Below are positions 26,462 through 38,611 of a DNA stretch of 64,000 bases, piece by piece. The position numbers and the translations under genes were made by a program. The first letter of the stretch is position 1. Every line of letters begins with the position of its first letter. The notes under the pieces are model-generated. The model saw nothing but the letters and a program-made list of their open reading frames with translations. It searched no databases and was not told the DNA's origin. The DNA is from Kitasatospora sp044457565. Its GTDB lineage: Bacteria > Actinomycetota > Actinomycetes > Streptomycetales > Streptomycetaceae. Where the stretch lies: NCBI RefSeq assembly GCF_044457565.1, contig NZ_JBITGZ010000031.1, forward strand, positions 1-64,000, read 5' to 3'.

Positions 26462-26491
26462 ATCGTCCACCTCAGCGGCGAAACATGTCAA
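26462..26491 (-). promoter_or_regulatory. Likely promoter of the STAS gene
   Basis: On the minus strand a consensus TTGACA (26491-26486) is followed after 18 bases by GACGAT (26467-26462), a plausible -10. Transcription would start about 30 bases before the STAS ATG, leaving room for its ribosome site. Inferred by eye only. Confidence 0.45.
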
Positions 26492-26517
26492 TAGATACGC
26501 GAAAAGAAGTGCGTACG

Positions 26518-26553
26518 TTGAATCGCGCGAACCATCGATCGTACGATGGGGTC
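26518..26553 (+). promoter_or_regulatory. Leaderless-type promoter with embedded operator
   Basis: TTGAAT (26518-26523) and TACGAT (26542-26547) are spaced by 18 bases, and the winged-helix ATG begins six bases after the -10, so transcription would start at or next to the A of ATG. The inverted repeat CCATCG-N6-CGATGG (26532-26549) covers the -10, the expected place for autorepression by the gene product. Confidence 0.5.
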
Positions 26554-26979
26554 ATGGAGACGAACGGCGGTGGCCGCGACGCGTGGACGTTCCTCACCAA
26601 CCACGCGCGGGTGTTGTCAGTCATCGCACGCGATCCCGGGGTGCGCCTTCGCGATGTCGCGGCCACCTGCCGCCTCACCGAGCGCGCCGTGCAGGCGATC
26701 GTGGCCGACCTGGAGGCCGCCGGCTACCTCACCCGCTCCCGCGAGGGGCGGCGCAACCGGTACCGGATCACGCCGCACACCCTGCTGCGGCACCCGGCCG
26801 AGGCCGGGCAGACCGTCGCCGCGCTCCTGGCACTGCTGGAGCACGAACCCGACCTCGGCGTGGCCCCCGAGGCTTCCCTCGGGACCGCCCGCGAAGCAGC
26901 CGCCGAGATCGCGGACCCGGCGGAGCCGAGCGGGTCGGGGCAGGACGTCCGCCGCGTCGACGGGCACCATCGGCCCTGA
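26554..26979 (+). CDS. Winged-helix transcriptional regulator
   Basis: A 141-residue MarR/ArsR-like protein. Residues 10-75 form a winged helix: FLTNHARVLSVIARDPGVRL, TERAVQAIVADLEAAGYLTR, then the wing SREGRRNRYRI. A helical C-terminal part (AEAGQTVAALLALLEHEPD) probably forms the dimer. No ribosome site precedes the ATG, which fits the leaderless promoter described separately. It likely controls itself and perhaps the divergent STAS gene. Confidence 0.82.
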   Translation: METNGGGRDAWTFLTNHARVLSVIARDPGVRLRDVAATCRLTERAVQAIVADLEAAGYLTRSREGRRNRYRITPHTLLRHPAEAGQTVAALLALLEHEPDLGVAPEASLGTAREAAAEIADPAEPSGSGQDVRRVDGHHRP

Positions 26980-27393
26980 CCACCGGCCCGGGAGGCGGCG
27001 CCGGGCGGTATACGAGAGGTCCGCCGGTCAGGACCGAGTCGGCGCAGCGGGTCGGCGCGCCGACAGCGAGGGCGCGGGCCCGGATCGACCGCGAACCTCG
27101 GGCGGCGCCGGGCGGAGCGCTGTTTCGGCCGACGCGGTACGGGCACACGCCTGGTCGGCGGGGCTGCGGCGCATGAGCGCGGCGGCCCCGGGCGAGCGCT
27201 TTCCCGACGCGCCGGCGTGGCCCATGAGCAGGCAGGACACGGTGGCGCGGGTACGGGAGCGGACCCGACGAGAGGACCAGCCCGTGGCCGTACAACCGCT
27301 GTCCGCCCCGACGGGCCACCCGACCGCGTCGGCGGGCGGGGCCCGCCACCGCCACCCCCGGCCCGCCACCGGGCCCGACGGCGGGTGAGCGCC
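26980..27393. other. 414-base gap before the carboxylate-amine ligase gene
   Basis: The left 190 bases show nothing I can name. The right part holds a possible 71-codon gene (27174-27388), listed separately, that runs into the ligase start. No strong promoter or terminator was seen. Confidence 0.4.
27174..27388 (+). CDS. Possible 71-residue upstream protein coupled to the ligase
   Basis: An ATG-started frame of 71 codons with largely GC-ending codons. The first half looks protein-like (RFPDAPAWPMSRQDTVARVR), the second half is Pro/Ala/Arg-rich. Its TGA overlaps a GTG in the frame of the next gene (GTGA), six bases before that gene's ATG, so translation could be coupled. No good ribosome site is seen at its own start and I do not recognise the protein. 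It may be real or a chance frame. Confidence 0.33.
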
Positions 27394-28581
27394 ATGGGCC
27401 CGGCCGTAGCACAGCCGCTGACGGAGCAGTCCCTGCGCTTCGGCGTCGAGGAGGAGTTCCTACTCATCGACGCCGTCGGCCGCCGGAGCGCCGCCCGCGC
27501 CGACCAGGTGGTGGCCGACGCGAAGCAGGTGCTCGACGAGCGCGCCCAGAGCGAGTTCTACGCCTCGCAGGTCGAAGGCTGCACGCCACCCGTCACGACC
27601 GCGTCCCAGCTGCGCGCCGAGCTGATCGCCATGCGCCGTGCCCTGGTGGCGGCGGCCGCCCGCGCCGGCTGCTCGCTGCTGGCGTCAGGGTCGGCCGTCC
27701 TGCCCAGCGCCCACCCGCTGCCGGTCACCGACGCCGATCGCTACCGCCGGATCGCCCGGCACGTCGGGCCGGTGGCGGACCAGCTGGGCGGCGAGATGTG
27801 CGGCTGCCACGTCCACATCGGCGACCTCACCCGGGGCGAGGCGCTGGCCGTCGGCAACCGCCTGCGCCCGTGGCTGCCGGTGCTCCAGGCGATCAGTACC
27901 AACTCCCCGTTCTGCGAGGGCCAGGACAGCGCGCTGGCGAGCAGCAGGTCCGTGCAGTACGGCCGGTGGCCGACCGTCGGCCCCGCCCCGGTCCTGGACG
28001 AGGAGCAGTACGAGCGGACCGCCGAGGAACTGCTCTCCTCCGGAGTGCTGCTCGACCGCCGGATGATCTACTGGTTCTCCCGCCCCTCCGAGCACCTGCC
28101 GACCATCGAGGTGCGGATCGCCGACGTGAACGCCGACGTGAACGTCCCCGTGCTGCTCGCCTCGCTCATCCGGGCACTCGTCCACGTACTGCTGCCGGAA
28201 GCGCGGGCCGGCGCACCGTATCCGGCCGTGGCGAGGGAGACGCTGTGCGCGGCGCACCGGCAGGCCGCACGGGTGGGCCTTCGGGGCGCGGGACTCGACC
28301 CGGTCAGCGGGAACTACCGTCCGATGTCGGACCTGTTCGCCCGGCTGCTGGATCGCGCCGCACCGGGGCTGGAGGCGGCCGGCGACCTGCCGATGGCGAA
28401 CGCGCTGGTGGAGCGGCTGCTCAAGCACGGCACGGGAGCGGACCGGCAGCGGGCCGCGCTGGACCGCGACGGATCACTGCCGGCGGTGGTCGACCGGCTG
28501 GTGGAGCTCACGGCGGCGCACGACACCTCGCCGGGCGGCCCGCCGTCCACGGACGCCCCCGTCGCGGGCGCGCGAGGCTGA
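27394..28581 (+). CDS. YbdK-type carboxylate-amine ligase (glutamate-cysteine ligase family 2)
   Basis: A 395-residue ligase of the GCS2 family. Typical parts are SLRFGVEEEFLLID at the start (metal-binding Glu residues), SQVEGCTPPV, CGCHVHIGDLT (a conserved His pair), and WFSRPSEHLPTIEVRIAD. YbdK has weak glutamate-cysteine ligase activity in E. coli; in actinobacteria such enzymes join a carboxylate to an amine, and the substrates must be tested. ATG at 27394; GTG at 27385 is an alternative start overlapping the stop of the small upstream frame. Confidence 0.88.
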   Translation: MGPAVAQPLTEQSLRFGVEEEFLLIDAVGRRSAARADQVVADAKQVLDERAQSEFYASQVEGCTPPVTTASQLRAELIAMRRALVAAAARAGCSLLASGSAVLPSAHPLPVTDADRYRRIARHVGPVADQLGGEMCGCHVHIGDLTRGEALAVGNRLRPWLPVLQAISTNSPFCEGQDSALASSRSVQYGRWPTVGPAPVLDEEQYERTAEELLSSGVLLDRRMIYWFSRPSEHLPTIEVRIADVNADVNVPVLLASLIRALVHVLLPEARAGAPYPAVARETLCAAHRQAARVGLRGAGLDPVSGNYRPMSDLFARLLDRAAPGLEAAGDLPMANALVERLLKHGTGADRQRAALDRDGSLPAVVDRLVELTAAHDTSPGGPPSTDAPVAGARG

Positions 28582-28654
28582 ACGCGGACCGCCGGGGGCG
28601 GAGCCGGGCCGGACCGGGGGACGGCCGCCCGGCGGCCAGGCGCGGGGGCCCGGC

Positions 28655-28849
28655 TCAGAGCAGGTCTGCGGCCAGACGCTCGCGCAGCAGGAAGAGGTCA
28701 TCGGGCTCGGCGCGGGCGCTCAGGGATGCCACCAGGGCGCCGACGCACTCGTGATCACCCCGGCGCACCTCGGCGACGATGCGCTCGATCAGTACGGGCA
28801 CGGGAGCCTCGAGCACGGGCGATTTGGCGAAGTCGACGGACCATGGCAT
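28655..28849 (-). CDS. Small conserved-looking protein
   Basis: A 64-residue protein with good codon bias: it begins MPWSVDFAKSPVLEAPVPVL, then ERIVAEVRRGDHECVGALVA and a helical end LFLLRERLAADLL. I do not recognise the family. A TAGCCT hexamer (28861-28856 on the minus strand) ends six bases before the ATG, so it may be transcribed without a leader; no -35 is obvious. It converges with the ligase gene. Confidence 0.6.
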   Translation of the reverse strand: MPWSVDFAKSPVLEAPVPVLIERIVAEVRRGDHECVGALVASLSARAEPDDLFLLRERLAADLL

Positions 28850-29364
28850 GCACGGAGGCTAACCAGTCGGCGAGGGTGGCACGAGGGTGGCGGACCCTGG
28901 CGAATTGGGTGGTGCGCCGCGCCGCCTCGCGCGCCCGGACCGCCGCGTGGGCGCGTCGGAGGGGCCGGCGGAGGGCCGCGCGGGGCCGAGCCTTCCGGGT
29001 GGGCTCACCAGGTCGGCGCGGGCACGGTGGCGATGCCCGGCGTGCTCTGCATCGGCAGCAGGCCCGACTGGATCACGGTCCGGCGAGCCGGCCTCCGCGA
29101 AGGCCTCCGGCGCGAAGTGGGCCCTGCGGGCTGCCCGGACCGGCCGTGACCGAGTGACAGTCATCACTGAATCACCACCGGTTACATATCGGCAACATAC
29201 TGTCAGGTAACGTGCAGTGGTGACCAGATGACCGGCCGTAGGGCCTGTCCGCCGACGGCTCCGCCATGAGCCGGATCTCCCGCCGCGGGCGCCCTGCACC
29301 AGGCCGTCGACAGGTCCGGCGCGAGCGGATATCCGCCGGCCGACAAGCACATGAAAGAGGACAG
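28850..29364. other. 515-base gap upstream of the lst-like operon
   Basis: No complete gene is convincing. A minus-strand stretch ending at 29005 has gene-like codons for GLLPMQSTPGIATVPAPTW followed by a stop, possibly the tail of a lost gene or a 23-codon peptide. An AT-richer patch at about 29160-29215 (GTTACAT ... GGTAACG) is the best place for the operon promoter, but I cannot assign hexamers confidently. A 12-base palindrome lies near 29330. Confidence 0.45.
29325..29336. promoter_or_regulatory. 12-base palindrome before lstA
   Basis: GCGGATATCCGC is a perfect palindrome 28 bases before the lstA ATG and just ahead of its ribosome site. It could be an operator for repression of the operon. 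Only symmetry and place support this. Confidence 0.3.
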
Positions 29365-30426
29365 ATGACCACCGACGCACGGGGCAGTCGCTTCGAGGCC
29401 CTTGGCGCGTACCTGCCATCCACCGTCCGGTCCACACCCGACCTGGTCGCCTCCGTGGTAGGGCTGCCGGACGTGGACCTGACCCGCATCACCGGTGTGA
29501 CGCAACGCCGGGTGTACGACCCGCGACCCGAGGCCGGCGAGGACTCCTACGGCCTGGCTCTGCGGGCCGCCCAGGACGCGCTCGGCCACTCCCGCTATGA
29601 CGCGGGCGACCTGGACGTCGTCATCTCGGCCTCCATCACCAGGTTCAGGGACGGCGACGACTTCTACTTCGAGCCCTCCTTCGCCGCATTGCTGGCCAAG
29701 GAGCTCGGCGCCCACCGGGCGATCCACTTCGACGTCTCCAACGCCTGCGCCGGGATGATGACCGGCGTCCACCTGCTGGACCGGATGATCCGCGCGGGGA
29801 TCGTACGCAACGGCCTGGTGGTCAGCGGCGAGCAGGCGACCCGGGTCGCCGAGACCGCCGCCCGCGAGATAGCCGACTCCTACGACCCGCAGTTCGCCTC
29901 GCTCTCCGTCGGCGACTCCGCGGTGGCGGTGATCCTGGACCGCGCGGTCGACGACGCGGACCGGATCCACTACCTGGACCTGATGACCTGCGCCGAGTAC
30001 TCCCACCTGTGCCTGGGCATGCCCAGCGACCGGACGGAGGGCATCGCGCTCTACACGGACAACCGGCAGATGCACAAGGAGGACCGGCTGCGCATGTGGC
30101 CGGCCTTCCACGGGGACCAACTCGCCAAGCTGGGGCGGAACTTCACGGACGAGCAATTCGACTACATCGTCCAGCACCAGGTCGGCACCCGCTTCATCGA
30201 CTACGTGAACCGCACCGGCGCGGCCGAGTTCGGCACCGAGATGCCCCAGTCCCTCTCCGTGGTCGAGGAGTTCGGCAACACCGCGTCGACCGCCCACTTC
30301 CTGGTGCTGCAACGGCACCTGAAGGCCGGGACGGCCCGCCGCGGCGCGCGGTACCTGCTGGTGCCCGCCGCCTCCGGTGTCATCACCGGCGCCCTGTCCG
30401 CGACCATCACCAACCTGGGGGTCTGA
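29365..30426 (+). CDS. lstA: KAS III-like condensing enzyme, LstA-type
   Basis: A 353-residue thiolase-fold enzyme of the KAS III/OleA group. The catalytic triad is complete: Cys128 in SNACAGMM, His271 in YIVQHQVG and Asn305 in EEFGNTAST. A FEPSFA segment (Glu103) matches the Glu that serves as base in OleA-like non-decarboxylative condensation. In lipstatin synthesis LstA and LstB form a heterodimer that joins two fatty acyl-CoA chains head to head into the C22 beta-keto acid. Here lstA is followed by lstB after three bases, the same partner arrangement. ATG at 29365 is preceded by AGAGGA. Assignment rests on the full six-gene order as well as the motifs. Confidence 0.88.
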   Translation: MTTDARGSRFEALGAYLPSTVRSTPDLVASVVGLPDVDLTRITGVTQRRVYDPRPEAGEDSYGLALRAAQDALGHSRYDAGDLDVVISASITRFRDGDDFYFEPSFAALLAKELGAHRAIHFDVSNACAGMMTGVHLLDRMIRAGIVRNGLVVSGEQATRVAETAAREIADSYDPQFASLSVGDSAVAVILDRAVDDADRIHYLDLMTCAEYSHLCLGMPSDRTEGIALYTDNRQMHKEDRLRMWPAFHGDQLAKLGRNFTDEQFDYIVQHQVGTRFIDYVNRTGAAEFGTEMPQSLSVVEEFGNTASTAHFLVLQRHLKAGTARRGARYLLVPAASGVITGALSATITNLGV

Positions 30427-30429
30427 GCG

Positions 30430-31353
30430 ATGACGACCGTCATCAAGGCCGCTTCCACCGTCGCCGCACCGGCGGACGAGGCCGCGGCAGCCGTACTGCT
30501 CGCCGGGCAGGCCTCCCGGGAGTGCCTGGCCGAGGCCCGGCTCTCGCCGGACGCGGTGGGCGTCCTGATCAACGTCGGCGTGTACCGCGAGCACAACACC
30601 TTCGAGCCCGCCATCGGCGCGCTGGTGCAGAAGGAGGCCGGCATCAACCTCGACTACCTGGCCCACCCCGTGCCCGGCGCGGCGTTCTCCCTGGACCTGA
30701 TGAACGGCGCGTGCGGCGTGCTGAACGCCGTCCAGGTCGCCCAGGCGATGCTGGCCACCGGCAGCGCCGAGCGCGTCCTGATCACCGCCGCGGACGTCCA
30801 CCCGGGCGGCCGGGCCGCCCTGGACCCGGACTACCCGTACGCCGACCTCGGCGCCGCCATGCTGCTGGAGCGCTCGGCCGCGACCACGTCCGAGGGCGGC
30901 TTCGGGCCGGTGCGCACGGCCGGATCGGGCGAGGACTCGGCGATCGCCGGCTACCTGCCGACCGCCGGCATGGGGGCGGACGGGCGCGGACGGATCACCG
31001 TCCGCCGCGACGAGGGCTTCGCCGAGCAGCTGCTCGCCCTGGCCGCCACGACGGCCGCCGAGTACGCCCTCGCCGAGGAGCTCGACCTGCACCGGACACT
31101 GCTGGTCAGCTCCCGGCCGACGGCGGACTTCGCGCAGCGCCTGGCCGGGCGGCTCGGCCTGCCCGAGGCCGCCGTCCTCGCCCCGGACGCGCCGGGCACC
31201 GGCGGCGGCCTGCCGCACACGGCCGCCCTGATCCTGGGGTACCTGCGGGCCCTTGAGGTCGGGCTGCCCGAAGGCGTCGACCAGCTGCTGTTCGTCGCGG
31301 TGGGCGCCGGGCCGAGCGCCGCCTGCGTCAGCTACCGCCCCCAGGCGCGGTGA
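30430..31353 (+). CDS. lstB: Degenerate KAS III-like partner, LstB-type
   Basis: A 307-residue KAS III-like protein, shorter than LstA. The usual active Cys position is altered: NGACGV places Cys95 one residue later than in LstA, and the His and Asn of the triad are absent (SSRPTADF and LPHTAAL stand at those places). It keeps an FEP motif (Glu59), like the Glu that contributes to catalysis in lipstatin-type heterodimers. It is therefore probably the non-acylated half of an LstA-LstB heterodimer. It begins three bases after lstA and ends four bases before lstC, so equal expression is expected. Confidence 0.82.
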   Translation: MTTVIKAASTVAAPADEAAAAVLLAGQASRECLAEARLSPDAVGVLINVGVYREHNTFEPAIGALVQKEAGINLDYLAHPVPGAAFSLDLMNGACGVLNAVQVAQAMLATGSAERVLITAADVHPGGRAALDPDYPYADLGAAMLLERSAATTSEGGFGPVRTAGSGEDSAIAGYLPTAGMGADGRGRITVRRDEGFAEQLLALAATTAAEYALAEELDLHRTLLVSSRPTADFAQRLAGRLGLPEAAVLAPDAPGTGGGLPHTAALILGYLRALEVGLPEGVDQLLFVAVGAGPSAACVSYRPQAR

Positions 31354-31357
31354 CCGG

Positions 31358-33373
31358 ATGACCATCGCGACGGAGCCGCTCAGCGGCGAACTCGGCCTCG
31401 CCGAGCACCTGGAGCACAACGCCCGTGCCTTCCCCGAGAAGACCGCGATCATCCACCCGGACGGCCGCGGCGCGGACGGCGGCGTGCGCTACCGCGAGCT
31501 GACGTACGGTCAGTTGCAGCGGGACGTGGCGGCGCTGGCCGACTCCCTGACGGCGATCGGGATCGGGCACGGGACCAGGACGGTGCTGATGGCACCGCCC
31601 GGGCCGGACCTCTTCGTCCTGCTCTTCGCGCTGCTGCGGATCGGCGCCGTACCGGTCGTGGTCGACCCGGGCATGGGCGTGCGGCGCATGCTGCACTGCT
31701 ACCGGGCGGTGGGCGCCGAGGCGTTCGTCGGACCGCCGCTCGCCCACGCCGTCCGGGTGCTGGGCCGGCGCGCGTTCGCCGAGGTCCGGATCAACGTCAC
31801 CCTCGGACGGCGCCTGGGCTGGGGCGGGCACACCCTCACCGCCCTGCGCACCCGGGAACGCCGCAGCCCTTCCGCGCCGCCGGCACATGCGCCGACGGCG
31901 GTGGCGACGACGGCCGTCCGCGGCGACGACCTGATGATGATCGGGTTCACCACCGGGAGCACCGGCCCCGCCAAGGGCGTCGAGTACACCCACCGGATGG
32001 CGGCCGCGATGGCCCGCGCGGTGCAGGCCGCCCACAGCCGCGACCGCGACGAGGTCTCCCTCGTCACGCTGCCGCTCTACGGCATGCTCGACCTGCTCTT
32101 CGGCTCCACCCTGGTGCTCGCGCCGCTCGCCCCCGCCAAGGTCGGCCAGGCCGACCCGGCGCCGCTGGTGGAGGCGATGCGCAGCTACCGGACCTCCACG
32201 ATGTTCGCCTCCCCCGCCCTGCTGCGCCGGCTCGGCGAGCACCTGACCGAGCACCCGACGCCGCTGCCCGACCTGCGCTGCGTGGTGTCCGGCGGCGCAC
32301 CCGTGCCGCCGGAGGTGGTCGCCACGCTGCGCCGGGTGCTGGACGAGAAGGCCGCGATCCACGTGACCTACGGCGCCACCGAGGTACTGCCGATCACCTC
32401 GATCGAGTCCGAGGAGATCCTGCAGGAGACGGCCTCCCTCGCCCCGCTCGGCGCCGGCACCTGTGTCGGGCGCCCGGTGCCGGGCATCCAGGTACGGATC
32501 GTGCCGGTCTCCGACGGCCCGCTGCCGCACTGGCACGCGGACCTCCCGGTGGCGGCCGGCGACGTCGGCGAGATCGTCGTCAGCGGGGAGGCCGTCAGCC
32601 CCCGCTACCACGCCGCGCCCGCCGCCGACGCCGCGCACAAGATCCGGGACGAGGCCACCGGCCTCGGCTGGCACCGCACCGGGGATCTCGGGCGGCTCGA
32701 CGACCAGGGCCGGCTCTGGTTCTGCGGGCGCAGGACCCAGCGGGTGCGCACCGCCGAGGGCGACCTGCACACCGTCCGCTGCGAGGGCGTGTTCAACGCC
32801 CATCCGCTGGTGCGGCGCACCGCGCTGGTGGGCGTCGGCGAGCCCGGTGCGCAGCGTCCGGTGCTCTGCGTGGAGACCGAACCCGGCGTCACCGACGCCC
32901 AGTGGGCGCGGCTCCTGCCCGAGCTGCGCGCCCTGGGCGCCGCCCGGCCGCAGACCGCCGGCGTACGGGACTTCCTGCGGCATCCCGCGTTCCCGGTGGA
33001 CATCCGGCACAACGCCAAGATCGGCCGTGAGCGCCTCGCCGTGTGGGCGCAGCGGCGGTTGCGCACGGGCGCGGAGAGCCGGGCGGGCCTGCGGCGGGGG
33101 CGGGTGTGGGCGCTGCGCGGCATTCCCCTGGCCGGCTGGGCCTACCTGGCGGCCGGCCTGATCCACCCCGTCGACCAGCCCGTCCTGGTCGCCCTGTGGT
33201 GGATCGACGCCTTCCTCAGCGTCGTCGTGCACGCCGCGCAGCTCCCGCAGGCGCTGCCCCGGGGCCGGGCGGCCGGGCACGGCCCGGCGGCCACCGCCGC
33301 GCTGACCATGCTGTACGGCGCCACCTGGTGGCGGCTGCTGCCCGCCGCGGAGCCGAAGGAGGCGGGCCGGTGA
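31358..33373 (+). CDS. lstC: OleC-like beta-lactone synthetase with C-terminal membrane extension, LstC-type
   Basis: A 671-residue member of the acyl-adenylating superfamily. The phosphate loop TTGSTGPAKG is near residue 198; YGATEVLPI and HRTGDLGRLDDQGRLWFCGR match the later core motifs. The long AHAVRVLGRRAF region and overall context fit OleC, which adenylates a beta-hydroxy acid so that it closes to a beta-lactone. From about residue 575 there is an extra part of roughly 95 residues with three hydrophobic stretches (including PLAGWAYLAAGLIHPVDQP and VLVALWWIDAFLSVVVHAA), which I read as a membrane anchor. Its 3' end overlaps the lstD start (GTGA). Confidence 0.85.
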   Translation: MTIATEPLSGELGLAEHLEHNARAFPEKTAIIHPDGRGADGGVRYRELTYGQLQRDVAALADSLTAIGIGHGTRTVLMAPPGPDLFVLLFALLRIGAVPVVVDPGMGVRRMLHCYRAVGAEAFVGPPLAHAVRVLGRRAFAEVRINVTLGRRLGWGGHTLTALRTRERRSPSAPPAHAPTAVATTAVRGDDLMMIGFTTGSTGPAKGVEYTHRMAAAMARAVQAAHSRDRDEVSLVTLPLYGMLDLLFGSTLVLAPLAPAKVGQADPAPLVEAMRSYRTSTMFASPALLRRLGEHLTEHPTPLPDLRCVVSGGAPVPPEVVATLRRVLDEKAAIHVTYGATEVLPITSIESEEILQETASLAPLGAGTCVGRPVPGIQVRIVPVSDGPLPHWHADLPVAAGDVGEIVVSGEAVSPRYHAAPAADAAHKIRDEATGLGWHRTGDLGRLDDQGRLWFCGRRTQRVRTAEGDLHTVRCEGVFNAHPLVRRTALVGVGEPGAQRPVLCVETEPGVTDAQWARLLPELRALGAARPQTAGVRDFLRHPAFPVDIRHNAKIGRERLAVWAQRRLRTGAESRAGLRRGRVWALRGIPLAGWAYLAAGLIHPVDQPVLVALWWIDAFLSVVVHAAQLPQALPRGRAAGHGPAATAALTMLYGATWWRLLPAAEPKEAGR

Positions 33374-34413
33374 AGGTCCTGGTGACGGGAGCCTCGGGCT
33401 TCCTCGGCGGTCATCTGGTCGACGGCGCGCTCCGCGCCGGGCACGAGGTCCGCGCGCTGGTGCGGCCCACCAGCGACCTCAGCCGGCTGCGGACGGTCCC
33501 CGGCCTGGAGCTGGCCTTCGGCGACCTCGGGGACGGCGAGTCGCTGCGGCGCGCCGTCGAGGGCGTGGACGTGGTGCACCACAGCGCCGCCCGGGTGGTC
33601 GACTTCGGCACCCGCGCCGAGTTCACCGCGGAGAACGTCGACGGTACGCGGCGGCTGCTGTCAGCCGCGCGTGCCGCCGGCAGCCGGCGGTTCGTGTTCA
33701 TCAGCAGCCCCAGCGCGCTGATGGGCCCGGACGACGGCGACCGGCTGGACATCACCGAGGACGCCCCGTACCCGGCCCGCTGGCTGAACCTGTACTCCGA
33801 GACCAAGGCCGCCGCCGAACAGCTGGTGCTCGCGCAGAACGGGCCCGGGTTCACCACCGTCGCGCTGCGCCCCCGGGGCATCTGGGGCCCGCGCGACCAC
33901 TCGGGCTTCCTGCCCCGGCTGGTCGGCAGAATGCGGGCGGGCCGGCTGCCGGACCTGTCCGGCGGGCGGCCGGTGCTGGTCTCGCTCTGCCACTGCGACA
34001 ACGCGGTCGCCGCCGCGCTGCTGGCCGCCGAGGCGCCGGCGGAGCGGGTCGGCGGCAGGCCGTACTTCGTCGCCGACCGGGAGCAGACCGACCTGTGGGC
34101 GTTCCTCACCCGGCTGGCCGGACTGTTCGGGGGCGTCCCGCCGACCCGCCGGGTGCCGCCGCCGGTACGGGACGCGCTGGTCGAGGCGGTGGAACTGCTC
34201 TGGCGGGTGCCGGGCCTGGCCGCCCGCCGGGAGCCGCCGCTCAGCCGCTACTCGGTGGCCCTGCTCACCCGCTCCACGACGTACAGCACGGCGGCGGCCG
34301 AACGGGACTTCGGTTACCGGCCCGTGACGGACCAGGAGTCCGGGCTGCGCGGCCTGCTCGACTGGGCCCGATCGCCCGCCGGGGCGGCGGAGTTCGCCCG
34401 ACCGGGGCGCTGA
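33370..34413 (+). CDS. lstD: OleD-like NAD(P)H-dependent beta-keto acid reductase, LstD-type
   Basis: A 347-residue extended SDR related to 3-beta-hydroxysteroid dehydrogenases. The cofactor motif TGASGFLGGHL is at residues 6-16; the catalytic Ser is in FISSPSALM and the Tyr-Lys pair in YSETKAAAE. LRPRGIWGPRD follows, as in OleD. It should reduce the LstA/LstB beta-keto product to the beta-hydroxy acid used by LstC. GTG start overlapping the lstC stop by four bases, implying coupled translation. The gap to lstE is 53 bases. Confidence 0.87.
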   Translation: MKVLVTGASGFLGGHLVDGALRAGHEVRALVRPTSDLSRLRTVPGLELAFGDLGDGESLRRAVEGVDVVHHSAARVVDFGTRAEFTAENVDGTRRLLSAARAAGSRRFVFISSPSALMGPDDGDRLDITEDAPYPARWLNLYSETKAAAEQLVLAQNGPGFTTVALRPRGIWGPRDHSGFLPRLVGRMRAGRLPDLSGGRPVLVSLCHCDNAVAAALLAAEAPAERVGGRPYFVADREQTDLWAFLTRLAGLFGGVPPTRRVPPPVRDALVEAVELLWRVPGLAARREPPLSRYSVALLTRSTTYSTAAAERDFGYRPVTDQESGLRGLLDWARSPAGAAEFARPGR

Positions 34414-34466
34414 CGGACCAGCCGCACCACCCACCACCCCGTGACTGACGACTCGTCAGGAAGACT

Positions 34467-37795
<3,329 letters not shown>

Positions 37796-37799
<4 letters not shown>

Positions 37800-38611
37800 T
37801 CTTCGTCGGAAGCGGAGCCCTGCTGCGACGGGCCGTCACCCACGCCGTGGGCGCGGGCCACCGGGTCGACCTGGTCGTCTCGGACGATCCCGCGGACCGC
37901 CCCGGGGACGACCGGGCCGGCACCGCGAGCGCGCCCCACCTGTTCACCACGGACGTCAACGCGGCGGCCGACCAGCTGCTCACCCGCTGCTCGGACGGAG
38001 TGGTCTGGTCGGTCAACAACCGGATGATCTTCCGCGCGCCACTGCTGGGCCACGGGCTGCGGATCTACAACATCCACAACGGCCTGCTGCCGCAGCACCG
38101 CGGCCTGCCCTCGGCCGCCGTGGCCTTCGCCCTGCTGCGGGGCGACCGGGAGTACGGCGCCACGCTGCACGAGGTCGATGCGGGCGTGGACACCGGGCGG
38201 GTGCTCGCGGAGCTGCGCTTCCCGGTCACCGGCGACGCGCGCTACCACCAGGTACTGCTGCGCGGCATCCAGACCTGCCACCGGCTGTTCCAGCGGTCGC
38301 TGGACACCGTGGCGGCCGGACGCGCCCCGGAGCCGCCGGCCGCCCGCGAGCCGGGCCCGTCCGGCTACTACGGGCTTCGGGCGCTGCGCCAACTGCCCTC
38401 GTACGCCGCGCATCCGGCGTACGCGCGGGCCACCGACCTCGGGGTGACGGCGCCCTTCGTGCCCGAGCTGGTCGCGGCACTGCGCAGCGCGCCGCAATCG
38501 CCGGTACTGGCGGGCGACGCGGCACGGTCCGTGCCCGGCCGGCGGCGGGGTTCACAACAGGGTCCGCAGCAGGATGACATCCGGACTATTGACGAAAGTT
38601 CTCACAAGTGA
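37796..38611 (+). CDS. lstF: Formyltransferase, LstF-type
   Basis: A 271-residue protein with the methionyl-tRNA/formyl-THF transferase core. The catalytic Asn-x-His is N92-I-H94 in NIHNGLLPQHRG and the Asp is D132 in VDAGVDTG, giving the full N-H-D set. The C-terminal OB-fold of Fmt is missing, as expected for a small-molecule enzyme. It should put a formyl group on the amino-acid nitrogen, using 10-formyltetrahydrofolate. The ATG overlaps the lstE stop in ATGA. It closes the operon. Confidence 0.88.

Noticed and set aside
28887..29210. Plus-strand 107-codon frame upstream of lstA
   Set aside because: Codon third positions are not gene-like, no ribosome site, and composition is Ala/Arg/Gly/Pro only.
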